Assembly (NCBI RefSeq): GCF_024594815.1
Contig: NZ_JANJOU010000039.1
Span: forward strand, 1 to 46,722
Source: Roseomonas populi
Lineage (GTDB): Bacteria; Pseudomonadota; Alphaproteobacteria; Acetobacterales; Acetobacteraceae
Direction of reading: 5' to 3'
Length of the DNA stretch: 46,722 nucleotides
Positions 38,302 through 46,246 of this stretch are shown here, piece after piece. A program made the position numbers and the translations under genes. Position 1 is the stretch's first letter. Each line of letters opens with the position of its first letter. Under the pieces are notes generated by a model. It was not told where the DNA came from. It saw only the letters and a program-made list of their open reading frames with translations, and made no database searches.

Positions 38302-39896
38302 GGGACGTTCTCCTCCTGTGGCGTTCGTTCTTCCTCGAAGACAGCCGCCGCGGCGCCCCGGACCAGGCGCCGCGCGCCTTCCGCGTCCCGCGCGATGCCG
38401 TAGGCGTGGCGGTCCGGGCGGATCAGGGCGGCGCGGGCGCCGTGGCGGTCCAGCCAGTCCCGCGCGAGGGAGCCTTCCTCGGCCGTCGCGCCCTCGCCGG
38501 CCTCGGCCCGCGGCAGGACCGCGAGCGCCCGGCCGCCCAGCCGCGCCAGCGCCGCCCGCTCCGCCTCGCCCAGCCAGGCGAGATCGGCGGTGTCGCGGAA
38601 CAGCATGACGAAGGCGGGGCCGAGCACGTCGTCCATCAGGGCCGGGCCCTCGGGCGTGACCAAGCGCGGTTGCACGGCCAGGGTCCCCGCCACCTCCCCG
38701 GAATCCCGGTCGATCAGCCCGTGCGCGATGCGGGGGATCACGTCCTGCCGGTTCACCACGATCTGGCGGCGCAGCCGCGCGTCGCGCTCCCGCGCGCGTT
38801 CCAGGTCCAGCTCACCGATGACGAGCCCGGCCTCCTTCGCGCGGGCCACCACGGTGCGAATATGCGGCTTGCGCTCGGCCTCGTAGCTGTCCAGCAGCGC
38901 CTCCGGCGCGCCGTCCCGCAGCACCATCCGCAGCTTCCAGGCGAGGTTCACGGCATCCCGCACCCCGGCGCAGAGGCCCTGGCCGAGGAAGGGCGGCATC
39001 TGGTGCGCGGCGTCGCCGGCCAGGATCACGCGGCCCCGCCGCCACCTCTCCGCCACCAGCGCGTGGAAGCGGTAGACGGCGCTGCGCCAGATCTCCACCG
39101 CCTCCGGGTCGATGAAGCGCGCCACCTGGCGGCGGACATTCTCCGCCTCGCCGAAGGCGCGCGGGTCCTCGCCCGGCAACAGCTTGATCTCCCACCGGAC
39201 GAGGTCTCGCGGGCCGGGGATGTAGGTGGAGGGACGCTCCGGCCAGCAGTACTGGATGCATTTCGGCGGAAAGCCCTCCGGCCCGTGCCGCAGGGCATCC
39301 ACCACCATCCACCACTCGTCGAAGGCCAGGTCCTCCACCCCGATGCCGAGGCGGCGGCGGGTGGGGCTGCTCGCGCCGTCGCAGGCGACGAGGAAGCGGG
39401 CCTCGATCACTTCCCTAGCGCCGGTTCCGGCGTGCTCCGTCAGCACGCGCACGCGGTCGCCCGCCTCCTCCACCTGGGTGGCGCGACTGGAGAGCCGTAC
39501 GGAGACATCCGGCAGCTCTGAGGCGACCTCGCGCAGCGCCGCCTCCAGCTCCGGCTGGATGAAGACAGCGGTAGGGATCCAGCCCAGCGGGAAAGGCGGC
39601 GGCATGGGATCGAAGGAGCGGATCACGCCGCCATCCACGCCCAGGTAGTCCGTGCCGGGGTGCGGCGCGATCACCCCGGGCAGGCGCCGGCCCAGCCCGC
39701 AGAGCTGCAGGGCATGCAGCATCTCGTGGTCGGCGGTGATGGCGCGCGGCTTGTCGTAGACCTCGGCGGCCTGCTCCACCACCACGACCCGCAGCCCGGC
39801 CCGGCCGAGCAGGTTCGCCAGAATCGCGCCCACCGGCCCGTAGCCGAGGACGGCGACGTCATGGGCTGTCGCGTGCCCAACTCCCACCGCCCCCAA
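38298..39896 (-). CDS. FAD-dependent aromatic hydroxylase, MhpA-like
   Basis: A 532-residue class A flavoprotein monooxygenase close in size to MhpA (3-(3-hydroxyphenyl)propionate hydroxylase). The FAD Rossmann motif is VAVLGYGPVGAILANLLGRAG, the DG motif CDGASSPTRRRLG, the GD motif LAGDAAHQMPPFLGQGLCAG. The residues PRAITADHEML after the first motif are typical of MhpA. It probably hydroxylates a phenolic acid to a catechol with NADH and O2. Start is TTG at 39896 with GGAGGG in front; a GTG three codons later is possible. First gene of a leftward operon with a Bug receptor, divergent from a ring-cleavage dioxygenase. Confidence 0.88.
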   Translation of the reverse strand: MGAVGVGHATAHDVAVLGYGPVGAILANLLGRAGLRVVVVEQAAEVYDKPRAITADHEMLHALQLCGLGRRLPGVIAPHPGTDYLGVDGGVIRSFDPMPPPFPLGWIPTAVFIQPELEAALREVASELPDVSVRLSSRATQVEEAGDRVRVLTEHAGTGAREVIEARFLVACDGASSPTRRRLGIGVEDLAFDEWWMVVDALRHGPEGFPPKCIQYCWPERPSTYIPGPRDLVRWEIKLLPGEDPRAFGEAENVRRQVARFIDPEAVEIWRSAVYRFHALVAERWRRGRVILAGDAAHQMPPFLGQGLCAGVRDAVNLAWKLRMVLRDGAPEALLDSYEAERKPHIRTVVARAKEAGLVIGELDLERARERDARLRRQIVVNRQDVIPRIAHGLIDRDSGEVAGTLAVQPRLVTPEGPALMDDVLGPAFVMLFRDTADLAWLGEAERAALARLGGRALAVLPRAEAGEGATAEEGSLARDWLDRHGARAALIRPDRHAYGIARDAEGARRLVRGAAAAVFEEERTPQEENVP

Positions 39897-39928
39897 GGCA
39901 CCCTCCGCATTTCATCGATCAAACACTC

Positions 39929-39951
39929 ATTATACAGAAATGATCGATCAT
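39929..39951 (-). promoter_or_regulatory. Extended -10 promoter with operator for the hydroxylase operon
   Basis: On the minus strand TG-TATAAT, a perfect -10 (39929-39934), lies 33 nt upstream of the hydroxylase start. The 12-bp palindrome ATGATCGATCAT (39940-39951) fills the spacer above it, where a bound repressor would block polymerase. A partial copy, CATCGATC, occurs at 39913-39920. The divergent dioxygenase probably shares this control. No regulator gene is next to it. Confidence 0.55.
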
Positions 39952-40070
39952 CATTGCGGCGAAGGTCAAGCCCTGCTTTCATGCCCCTGCCGGGGTGGGG
40001 GTCGGCCGGGCCGGCGCGCCGGGACGGATTCGCCCCCTTCCCGGCCGCAGAACCAGTCCGAGAAGGCCCG

Positions 40071-41081
40071 ATGCAGCTCCCCCCGACGGTTTTCGACCCT
40101 GCCTTCAACATCACCCGGGCGAGCCACATCGTCCTGACCGTCGACGATCTCGACGCCAGCCGCCGCTTCTATGAGGAGGTGATCGGCCTCATCACCAGCG
40201 CGGCGGACGCGGACGCCGTGTACCTGCGCGGGGTAGAGGAAGCCTGCCACCACTCCCTCGTCCTCCGCCGCGGCTCCGGCACCCCCGGCTGCACCCGGAT
40301 CGGCATGCGCGTGGTGAACGAGGACCACCTCGCCCGCGCGCACGACGTGCTGGCCGAGATGGGCTGCACCGTCTCCTGGGCCGAGGCGCCCTACCAGGGC
40401 CGCACCCTGCACGTGACCGACCCCGTGGGCACGCCGCTCGAGCTCTGCGCGCGCATGGACGCCATGCCGCGCATGATCACCCGCTTCAGCACGCACAAGG
40501 GCGGCGCGGCCGGGCGGCTGGACCACTACCAGATCCTCACCCCCGAGGTCGGCAAGGCGCTGGCCTTCTACAACAAGCTCGGCTTCCGGCTGACCGAGTA
40601 CATCATGCCGCCCGGCGGCGAGGTCCTCGGCGGCGTCTTCCTCCAGCGCAAGGGCAACCCGCACGACATCGTCTTCTTCAACGGCATCGGCCCACGCCTG
40701 CACCACTTCGCCTACACGGTCGCCGAGGGCGCCAACCTGCTGCGCGCCTGCGATGTGGCCGGCGAGCTCGGCTACGGCCGCAAGGTGGAGCGCGGCCCCG
40801 GCCGCCACGGGCCCGGCCATGCCATGTTCGTCTACTTCCGCGACCCCGCCGGCCACCGCATCGAGCTGTTCAACACTCACTACCAGGTCATGGACCTGGA
40901 GAACGAACCCGTGGGCTGGGATCCGGCCGATTCCAACATCTCCTTCCCCTGGGGCCTGCCCGCCCAGCGCCGCTGGTTCGAAGAAGCCACCCCCTTCGAA
41001 GGCGTCACCTCCAGCGAACCCGCGGCCCGGCCGAACCCGCTGAGCCTGGAGCGGTTCCTCGCTGCGCTGGACGCGGGTTGA
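40071..41081 (+). CDS. Extradiol ring-cleavage dioxygenase (homoprotocatechuate 2,3-dioxygenase-like)
   Basis: A 336-residue vicinal-oxygen-chelate dioxygenase with two repeated domains. The metal ligands are His152 (RLDHYQI), His211 or 212 (RLHHFAY) and Glu265 (HRIELFN). Their spacing matches His155, His214 and Glu267 of the Brevibacterium homoprotocatechuate 2,3-dioxygenase. The catalytic His200 and Tyr257 of that enzyme correspond to His198 and Tyr255 here. It should open a catechol ring at the meta position using Fe(II) or Mn(II). AGAAGG precedes the ATG. Divergent from the MhpA-like hydroxylase, which could supply its catechol. The later pathway steps are not in the window. Confidence 0.88.
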   Translation: MQLPPTVFDPAFNITRASHIVLTVDDLDASRRFYEEVIGLITSAADADAVYLRGVEEACHHSLVLRRGSGTPGCTRIGMRVVNEDHLARAHDVLAEMGCTVSWAEAPYQGRTLHVTDPVGTPLELCARMDAMPRMITRFSTHKGGAAGRLDHYQILTPEVGKALAFYNKLGFRLTEYIMPPGGEVLGGVFLQRKGNPHDIVFFNGIGPRLHHFAYTVAEGANLLRACDVAGELGYGRKVERGPGRHGPGHAMFVYFRDPAGHRIELFNTHYQVMDLENEPVGWDPADSNISFPWGLPAQRRWFEEATPFEGVTSSEPAARPNPLSLERFLAALDAG

Positions 41082-41153
41082 CAGCGGCCCAGCCGTCGGG
41101 TGGCGACGCTCCCTGAAGCACCGGCGCCTGACGGATGTCCGCTACCGCGCTTT

Positions 41154-41177
41154 GCCGCCCCGAAGCAGTCGGGCGGC
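41154..41177. terminator. Hairpin between convergent dioxygenase and Bug genes
   Basis: GCCGCCC-CGA and TCG-GGCGGC pair around a 5-nt loop, with one bulged base. Lying between two convergent genes (stops at 41081 and 41194), it could end transcription from both sides. Confidence 0.4.
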
Positions 41178-41193
41178 TCCCGGCCAGAGGCGG

Positions 41194-42171
41194 CTACTCC
41201 TCGACTTCTACCTTCGCGTCGCGCACCACCTCCGCCCAGCGGTCCATGTCGGCGCGCCAGACCGCGTCGAACTCTGCCGCGGAAGCCGGTGCGGGCGAGG
41301 CGCTGATGGTGCGGAGCCGCGCCTGTCCCTCGGGCGAGGCAACGGCCTTCGCGATCACACCGGAGAGCTGATCCACCGTGCGCGGGTTCATCCGGGCCGG
41401 CCCGAAGATGCCGACCCAGCTCGTCACCACGAAGTCCGGCACGCCCGCCTCCGCCATGGTCGGCACTTCCGGCAGGGAGGGCAGGCGGGCGGCGCTGGTC
41501 ACGGCAAGCGCTCGCAGCGTGCCGCCCTGGATCTGGCCGAACACGTTCGGTAGATTGTCGAACATCACCTGAATGCGGCCCGCCTGCAGGTCCAGCACCG
41601 CCGGGGCACTGCCACGATACGGCACGTGGGTCATCGTCAGGCCCGAGCGCAGGCGGAACATCTCCCCCGTCAGGTGGATCGAGGTGCCGGCGCCCTGAGA
41701 ACCGAAGTTGACTCCATCAGGCCGCGCGCGACCCCAGTTGATGAACTCCTGCACCGTCCGTGCCGGGGAACCCGCCCCGACCACCATCACGTTGGCGAAT
41801 TCGGAGATGCGCCCGATGGCGGTGAAGTCCCGCGCTGCATCAAAGGGCAGGTTGCGGCGAAGGGCCGGGGTTACCCCGTGCGACCCCGCGCCGCCCACCA
41901 GCAGCACCGAGCCGTCCGGCGGCGCCTTGGCCACGTAGTCGGACGCGATGGTGCCCCCTGCGCCCGGGCGGTTCTCCACGATCGCGTTGATCCCGAGCTG
42001 CTCGCGCAGGGCATCGGTCACGAGGCGGCCGGTCACGTCGAAGGAGCCGCCGGGTGCGTAGCCGACGATCACACGCACCACGCGCGTGGGGTCGAGCTGC
42101 GCCATAGCCGGCGGCGTCATCGCCGCCAGGCCGAATGCGGAGAGGACCAGCGATGCGAAGACGCGTCTCAT
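41194..42171 (-). CDS. Bug family substrate-binding protein, paired with the hydantoinase operon
   Basis: A 325-residue receptor from the Met at 42171, with signal peptide MRRVFASLVLSAFGLAAM...AMAQ. Motifs: VIVGYAPGGSFDVTGRL (Phe-Asp in place of the common Thr-Asp), AIVENRPGAGGTIASDY, PPDGSVLLV and MTHVPYRGSAPAVLDLQAGRIQVMFDN. Its start overlaps the stop of the HyuB-like gene by 4 nt, placing it in that operon. It probably binds a cyclic amide or its hydrolysis product. Confidence 0.9.
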   Translation of the reverse strand: MRRVFASLVLSAFGLAAMTPPAMAQLDPTRVVRVIVGYAPGGSFDVTGRLVTDALREQLGINAIVENRPGAGGTIASDYVAKAPPDGSVLLVGGAGSHGVTPALRRNLPFDAARDFTAIGRISEFANVMVVGAGSPARTVQEFINWGRARPDGVNFGSQGAGTSIHLTGEMFRLRSGLTMTHVPYRGSAPAVLDLQAGRIQVMFDNLPNVFGQIQGGTLRALAVTSAARLPSLPEVPTMAEAGVPDFVVTSWVGIFGPARMNPRTVDQLSGVIAKAVASPEGQARLRTISASPAPASAAEFDAVWRADMDRWAEVVRDAKVEVEE

Positions 42172-43754
42172 GTCGGGGTTCCCCAGCCTCCGGCGCCGGC
42201 CGTGCCCATCCGCAGCCGGTCGCCAGTGTTCAGTACCGTGGTCAGCTTCGACCGCACTTCCTCCCGCGCGCCGTCCGCGCGGATCACCCACGCCTCCGCC
42301 AGGCGACCATCCCTACCGCCGGCGCTGCCCCTCGCCGCGTGGCTGTGCCGCTCCCCCCGGAAGGTCAGGGTGAGCGGGCCGCGCAGGACCTCATACTCTC
42401 GGTCGATGCCGGCCCCGCCCGGGTGCCGGCCGGTCCCACCGGAGCCGCGCCGCACCCGCAGGTGGTGGACGCGCACCGGCGCGTCCGTCTCCATCGCCTC
42501 CACCGGCAGGTTCATCGTGTTGCCGACATCGGTGGAGACGCCGTTCACCCCCGGCCCGAGCAGCGACCCGCCGCTGCCGCCCGAGAGCACCTCCGTCACA
42601 ACCCAGGCCGACCCGTCGGGCCGCCGCCCCGAGAGCGCCATGACGGTGGAGCAGCCGGAATTGGCGGCGGGGATGCGGTCCGGCAGCGCCCCGGCCAGGG
42701 CGCCGAGGATGGCGTTGGTCACCAGCTTCACCGTGCCCGTGCGCGCGTTCAGCGCGGCGGGCATCTGCGGGTTCAGCAGCGACCCCTCCGGCAGGATCAC
42801 CTCCAGCGGGCGCGCGCAGCCGCCGTTGTTCGGGATGTTCGGGCCCGTGATGGCACGCAGCGCGAAGAAGCAGCCCGCCATCACGCCGGCCGGCGCCGCG
42901 TTCACCGGGCCGCGTACCTGCGGCGCGGTGCCGGTGAAGTCGAAGCGCATCTCGTCCCCAGCCACGGTCACGCGCACCCGGATCGGTACGGGCCGGTCCA
43001 GTTCCACCCCGTCGTTGTCGAGCGCGTCCTCGTAGGTCCAGCTCCCGTCGGGGATGGCGCGGATGGCGGCACGGGTGGCGGCCTCGGCCCGCCGCACCAG
43101 CTCCGCCATCATGGCCGTGAGCGGCCCGGCGCCGTGGCGCCCGGCCAGCTCCTCCAGTCGCGCCGCGGCGAGGTCGCAGCAGGCGATCTGGGCATCCAGG
43201 TCCCAGAACAAGGCGTCCGGCGTGCGGGTGTTCAGGGCGATGATGCGCGCGACCTGCGCGTCGATCACCCCGTCCCGCCGCCATCGCAGCGGCGGCAGCC
43301 GCAGCCCCTCCTGGAAGATCTCGGTCGCAGTCGTAGGGAGGGAGCCCGGCGTCATGCCACCGAGGTCCTGATGGTGCACGATCGCCCCTGCCAGCGCGAT
43401 CACCCGTCCCTCCGCGAAGACCGGCACCATCAGCGACACGTCCGGGATGTGCGTGCCGCCGTCGTAGGGGTCATTCATCAGGAGGACGTCGCCAGGGCGC
43501 ATCTCCGCCACCGGAAACTCCCGGACCATCCGCGCGACGGCCGGCATCAGGGCGCCGAGCAGCAACGGCAGGGAGACGGACTGCGCGATCAGCGTCCCGT
43601 CCGGCAGGAAGAGGCTGGCAGAGGCGTCGTTCGCCTCCCGCACGATGGGAGAAACAGCGGAGCGCAGCATCACCGCCTGCATTTCCTCCGCGATCGCCTC
43701 CAGGCGGCGGCGGACGATCTCGACCGTCGCGGGATCCAGGTGTTCCGCGTTCAC
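42168..43754 (-). CDS. Hydantoinase B/oxoprolinase family protein
   Basis: A 528-residue B-type subunit with GTG start overlapping the upstream stop. Visible family segments are DPATVEIVRRRLEAIAEEMQ, SPIVREANDASASLFLPDG, PGDVLLMNDPYDGGTHIPD, HHQDLGGMTPGSLPTTATEI, GCFFALRAITGPNIPNNGG and the C-terminal GGAGIDREYE. With the A subunit it makes the ATP-dependent hydantoinase, 5-oxoprolinase or acetone carboxylase type of complex. The substrate cannot be read from sequence; an N-methylhydantoin or oxoproline-like ring is typical. Confidence 0.9.
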   Translation of the reverse strand: MNAEHLDPATVEIVRRRLEAIAEEMQAVMLRSAVSPIVREANDASASLFLPDGTLIAQSVSLPLLLGALMPAVARMVREFPVAEMRPGDVLLMNDPYDGGTHIPDVSLMVPVFAEGRVIALAGAIVHHQDLGGMTPGSLPTTATEIFQEGLRLPPLRWRRDGVIDAQVARIIALNTRTPDALFWDLDAQIACCDLAAARLEELAGRHGAGPLTAMMAELVRRAEAATRAAIRAIPDGSWTYEDALDNDGVELDRPVPIRVRVTVAGDEMRFDFTGTAPQVRGPVNAAPAGVMAGCFFALRAITGPNIPNNGGCARPLEVILPEGSLLNPQMPAALNARTGTVKLVTNAILGALAGALPDRIPAANSGCSTVMALSGRRPDGSAWVVTEVLSGGSGGSLLGPGVNGVSTDVGNTMNLPVEAMETDAPVRVHHLRVRRGSGGTGRHPGGAGIDREYEVLRGPLTLTFRGERHSHAARGSAGGRDGRLAEAWVIRADGAREEVRSKLTTVLNTGDRLRMGTAGAGGWGTPT

Positions 43755-45766
43755 GGCGCGCGCTCCATCAACAGGTGGGCGGGACCGGCCGTCACGCACC
43801 ATCCGGCGGGCACGACGACGGTGGTGTCGTCCTGCTCGATGATGGCGGGACCGGGCAGGACCTCGCCGGGGCGCAGCGCGGCGCGGGGCACCACCGCCAC
43901 CTCCCCGGCCAGGCCGCCGATCACCGCCCGCCGGCCCGTGCGCTGGGCGCGACCGCCGGCGGCCGCGCGCGGCGCCACCGGGGCCGCGCGCAGCCGCCGC
44001 ACGGCGCGAAGAGAGATCAGGCGCACCGGCGCCTCGCGCGCATGGCCGTAGGTGGCGCGATGGAGGGCGATGAAGCCGTCGCGGATGGCGGCGCGGGGCT
44101 CGGGCCCTTCCGGGGGCAGCGGTACCTCCAGGTTGTGGCCCTGGCCCACGAAGCTGGCACTGGCAGTCAGGACCAATTCCGCCTCGGCGGGGCCGACGCC
44201 CTCCGCCGTCATCGCCGCTCCGGTCTCCTCGGCCAACGCGGCGATGGCGGCGCGAAGATCCGATTCGGGCAGCTCGTCCAGCAAGCAGCCGAAGCCGCGC
44301 GCGGCGTCGTGCTCCAGCGGCGCATCCAGCAGGCCCGTCGCGGCCAGCACGCCCGGCGCGGCGGGGATGACGATCCGAGTCTGGCCGAGATCCTCCGCAA
44401 TGGCGGCCGCGTGCAGCCCGCCACCGCCGCCGGCCGCCACCAGGGGCAACTCTCGCGGGTCCACGCCACGCGCCACTGTCACCGCCCGCACGGCCTCGGC
44501 CATGGTGGCGTTGATGATGCGGTGGATCGCCACCGCCGCCTCCCGCACGCCCAGCCCGAGAGGGCCAGCCACCTCGCGCTCGATCGCCGCCGCCGCCGCC
44601 TCGGCGTCGAGCGGCAACTCCCCCGCGGCGAAGCGGGCTGGGTCCACCAGCCCGAGCACCACAGAGGCGTCCAGCACCGTCGGCCGGGTGCCGCCGCGGC
44701 GATAGCAGGCCGGCCCCGGCGCGGCCCCCGCCGAGCGCGGCCCGACCCGCAGGCCGCCCGCGTCGTCGATCCAGGCGACGGAGCCGCCGCCGGCCGCGAC
44801 CGCCAGCACGTCGGCTGTCGGCACGCGCACGGGGAAGGTGCCGATCATCCCGTCCATCCGCAGCGCCGGCGCGCCGCCGCGGATCACCGCCACGTCCGCG
44901 CTCGTCCCGCCCACGTCGATCGAGACGCCGTCCGAATGCCCAGCCTCGCGTAGCACTGCCGCCGCGCCGATCGCGGCGGCCGAGGGCCCGGAGAGGGTCA
45001 GGCGGATCGGCCGCTCCCGCGCCGCCGCCGCCCCCAGCAGCCCGCCGCGCGAATGCATAACCTGTAGCGGCGCGCCAACTCCGGCTCCGCCGAGGATCGT
45101 CTCGATCCGGCCGAGGTAGCTGCTCATCACGGGCTTCAGGGCGGCGTCGAATGCGGTGGCGCAGGTCCGCTCGTACTCGCGCGGCGCTGGGTCCACCTCC
45201 GAGGAGAGGGAGACTGCCAGGCCCGGGCAGGTGGCCCGTACGATCTCCCGCGCGCGGCGCTCGTGGGCGGGATTGGCGAAGGCGAAGAGAAAGCAGATCC
45301 CCACCGCCTGCGCCCCAGCCTTCTCGAGCGCCCGTGCGGCCTCGGCCACCTCTGTCTCGTCCAGCGGCTCCCACACCGTGCCATCCGCGCCGATGCGCTC
45401 CGCCACCTCCATCCGGCGCTCCGGCGGGACCAGCGCCACCGGCGTCTGCGGGCCGAAGAGCAGATCGTAATTGGAGGCGCGGGTCATGCGGCCGAGCTCG
45501 ATCACGTCGGCGAAGCCGCGCGTGGTGATCAGCCCGACCGGTGCGGCCGTGCTCTCCAGGATGGCGTTGGTGGCCACCGTGGTGCCGTGCAGAAAGCGGC
45601 GCACGTCCTCCGCCCCGCCCTCGCCCAGCAACCGGTCCAACGCGTGAACCACGGCGCGGGCGGGATCGTCCGGCGTGCTCGGCACCTTGAGGGAACGCAG
45701 GGACCCGTCCCTGCCGCGAAGCACCGCGTCCGTGAAGGTCCCGCCGATGTCGATGCCGATCTCCAA
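43751..45766 (-). CDS. Hydantoinase A/oxoprolinase family protein
   Basis: A 671-residue A-type subunit of the actin/ASKHA-like ATPase fold. It begins MEIGIDIGGTFTDAVL (phosphate-binding), then FLHGTTVATNAILE, GLITTRGFADVIELGR, the VDIGGTSADVA-type second phosphate site (SIDVGGTSADVAVIRGG), and AAGGGGGLHAAAIAEDLG (adenosine-binding). It phosphorylates the amide oxygen of the substrate to drive ring opening by the B subunit. First gene of the three-gene leftward operon; no regulator is adjacent. Confidence 0.9.
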   Translation of the reverse strand: MEIGIDIGGTFTDAVLRGRDGSLRSLKVPSTPDDPARAVVHALDRLLGEGGAEDVRRFLHGTTVATNAILESTAAPVGLITTRGFADVIELGRMTRASNYDLLFGPQTPVALVPPERRMEVAERIGADGTVWEPLDETEVAEAARALEKAGAQAVGICFLFAFANPAHERRAREIVRATCPGLAVSLSSEVDPAPREYERTCATAFDAALKPVMSSYLGRIETILGGAGVGAPLQVMHSRGGLLGAAAARERPIRLTLSGPSAAAIGAAAVLREAGHSDGVSIDVGGTSADVAVIRGGAPALRMDGMIGTFPVRVPTADVLAVAAGGGSVAWIDDAGGLRVGPRSAGAAPGPACYRRGGTRPTVLDASVVLGLVDPARFAAGELPLDAEAAAAAIEREVAGPLGLGVREAAVAIHRIINATMAEAVRAVTVARGVDPRELPLVAAGGGGGLHAAAIAEDLGQTRIVIPAAPGVLAATGLLDAPLEHDAARGFGCLLDELPESDLRAAIAALAEETGAAMTAEGVGPAEAELVLTASASFVGQGHNLEVPLPPEGPEPRAAIRDGFIALHRATYGHAREAPVRLISLRAVRRLRAAPVAPRAAAGGRAQRTGRRAVIGGLAGEVAVVPRAALRPGEVLPGPAIIEQDDTTVVVPAGWCVTAGPAHLLMERAP

Positions 45767-45937
45767 ACCGCCGCTCCCCCGTAGTCCCGATCCGTCCGGC
45801 CTCGGCCCGATCGCGGGGGCTATCCTGTCACACGCCGCGCCGGCAACAACCCTTCCCCCAGAGAGCAGGAGGAGCTGCCAGGGAGGAACACATCGTGTCC
45901 GGCCAGAACCGGATGTTGGCGGACCTCGTCTGATGGT

Positions 45938-46126
45938 TCAGCCTGCCATCCACTCTTTCAGCTTCGGCCATCGCCGGCGCGTGTTCCGGTTCTTGACTGC
46001 GATGCCCAGCGCCCGCCGCTGGCCGACGAGGACGACCAGCCGCTTGCCCCGGGTCACGCCGGTGTAGAGCAGGGCCGGCATGGCGTAGTGCTGGGTGGTG
46101 AGCGGGATCACCAGGGCCGGGTAACC
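45938..46126 (-). pseudogene. Remnant of a RecD-like helicase C-terminus
   Basis: The last 60 or so residues of this frame (YPALVIPLTTQHYAM, LLYTGVTRGKRLVVLVGQ, WPKLKEWM) match the C-terminal motor motif of RecD2/TraA-type SF1 helicases, where the usual text is TQHYxMLxRNLLYTGVTRGK. Four residues are missing at HYAM-PALLYTG and nothing upstream resembles helicase. It is a decayed 3' end, probably of a chromosomal recD2-like or plasmid relaxase-helicase gene. Confidence 0.65.
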
Positions 46127-46246
46127 GGGGTGGCGCAGACAGCCACGGAGCGCCAGCCCTCGACGCCTCCAGCCCTTCGCGGTTGGGGAAGTGTTCCGAT
46201 GAGTGCCCACCCTGGCCAGTAATCCGTAGTGAAGCGATGATCAGGC

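Noticed and set aside
43755-45374. Upstream extension of the HyuB frame
   Set aside because: The extension overlaps the HyuA gene in another frame and is Arg/Gly-rich. The GTG at 43754 overlapping the HyuA stop is the natural start.
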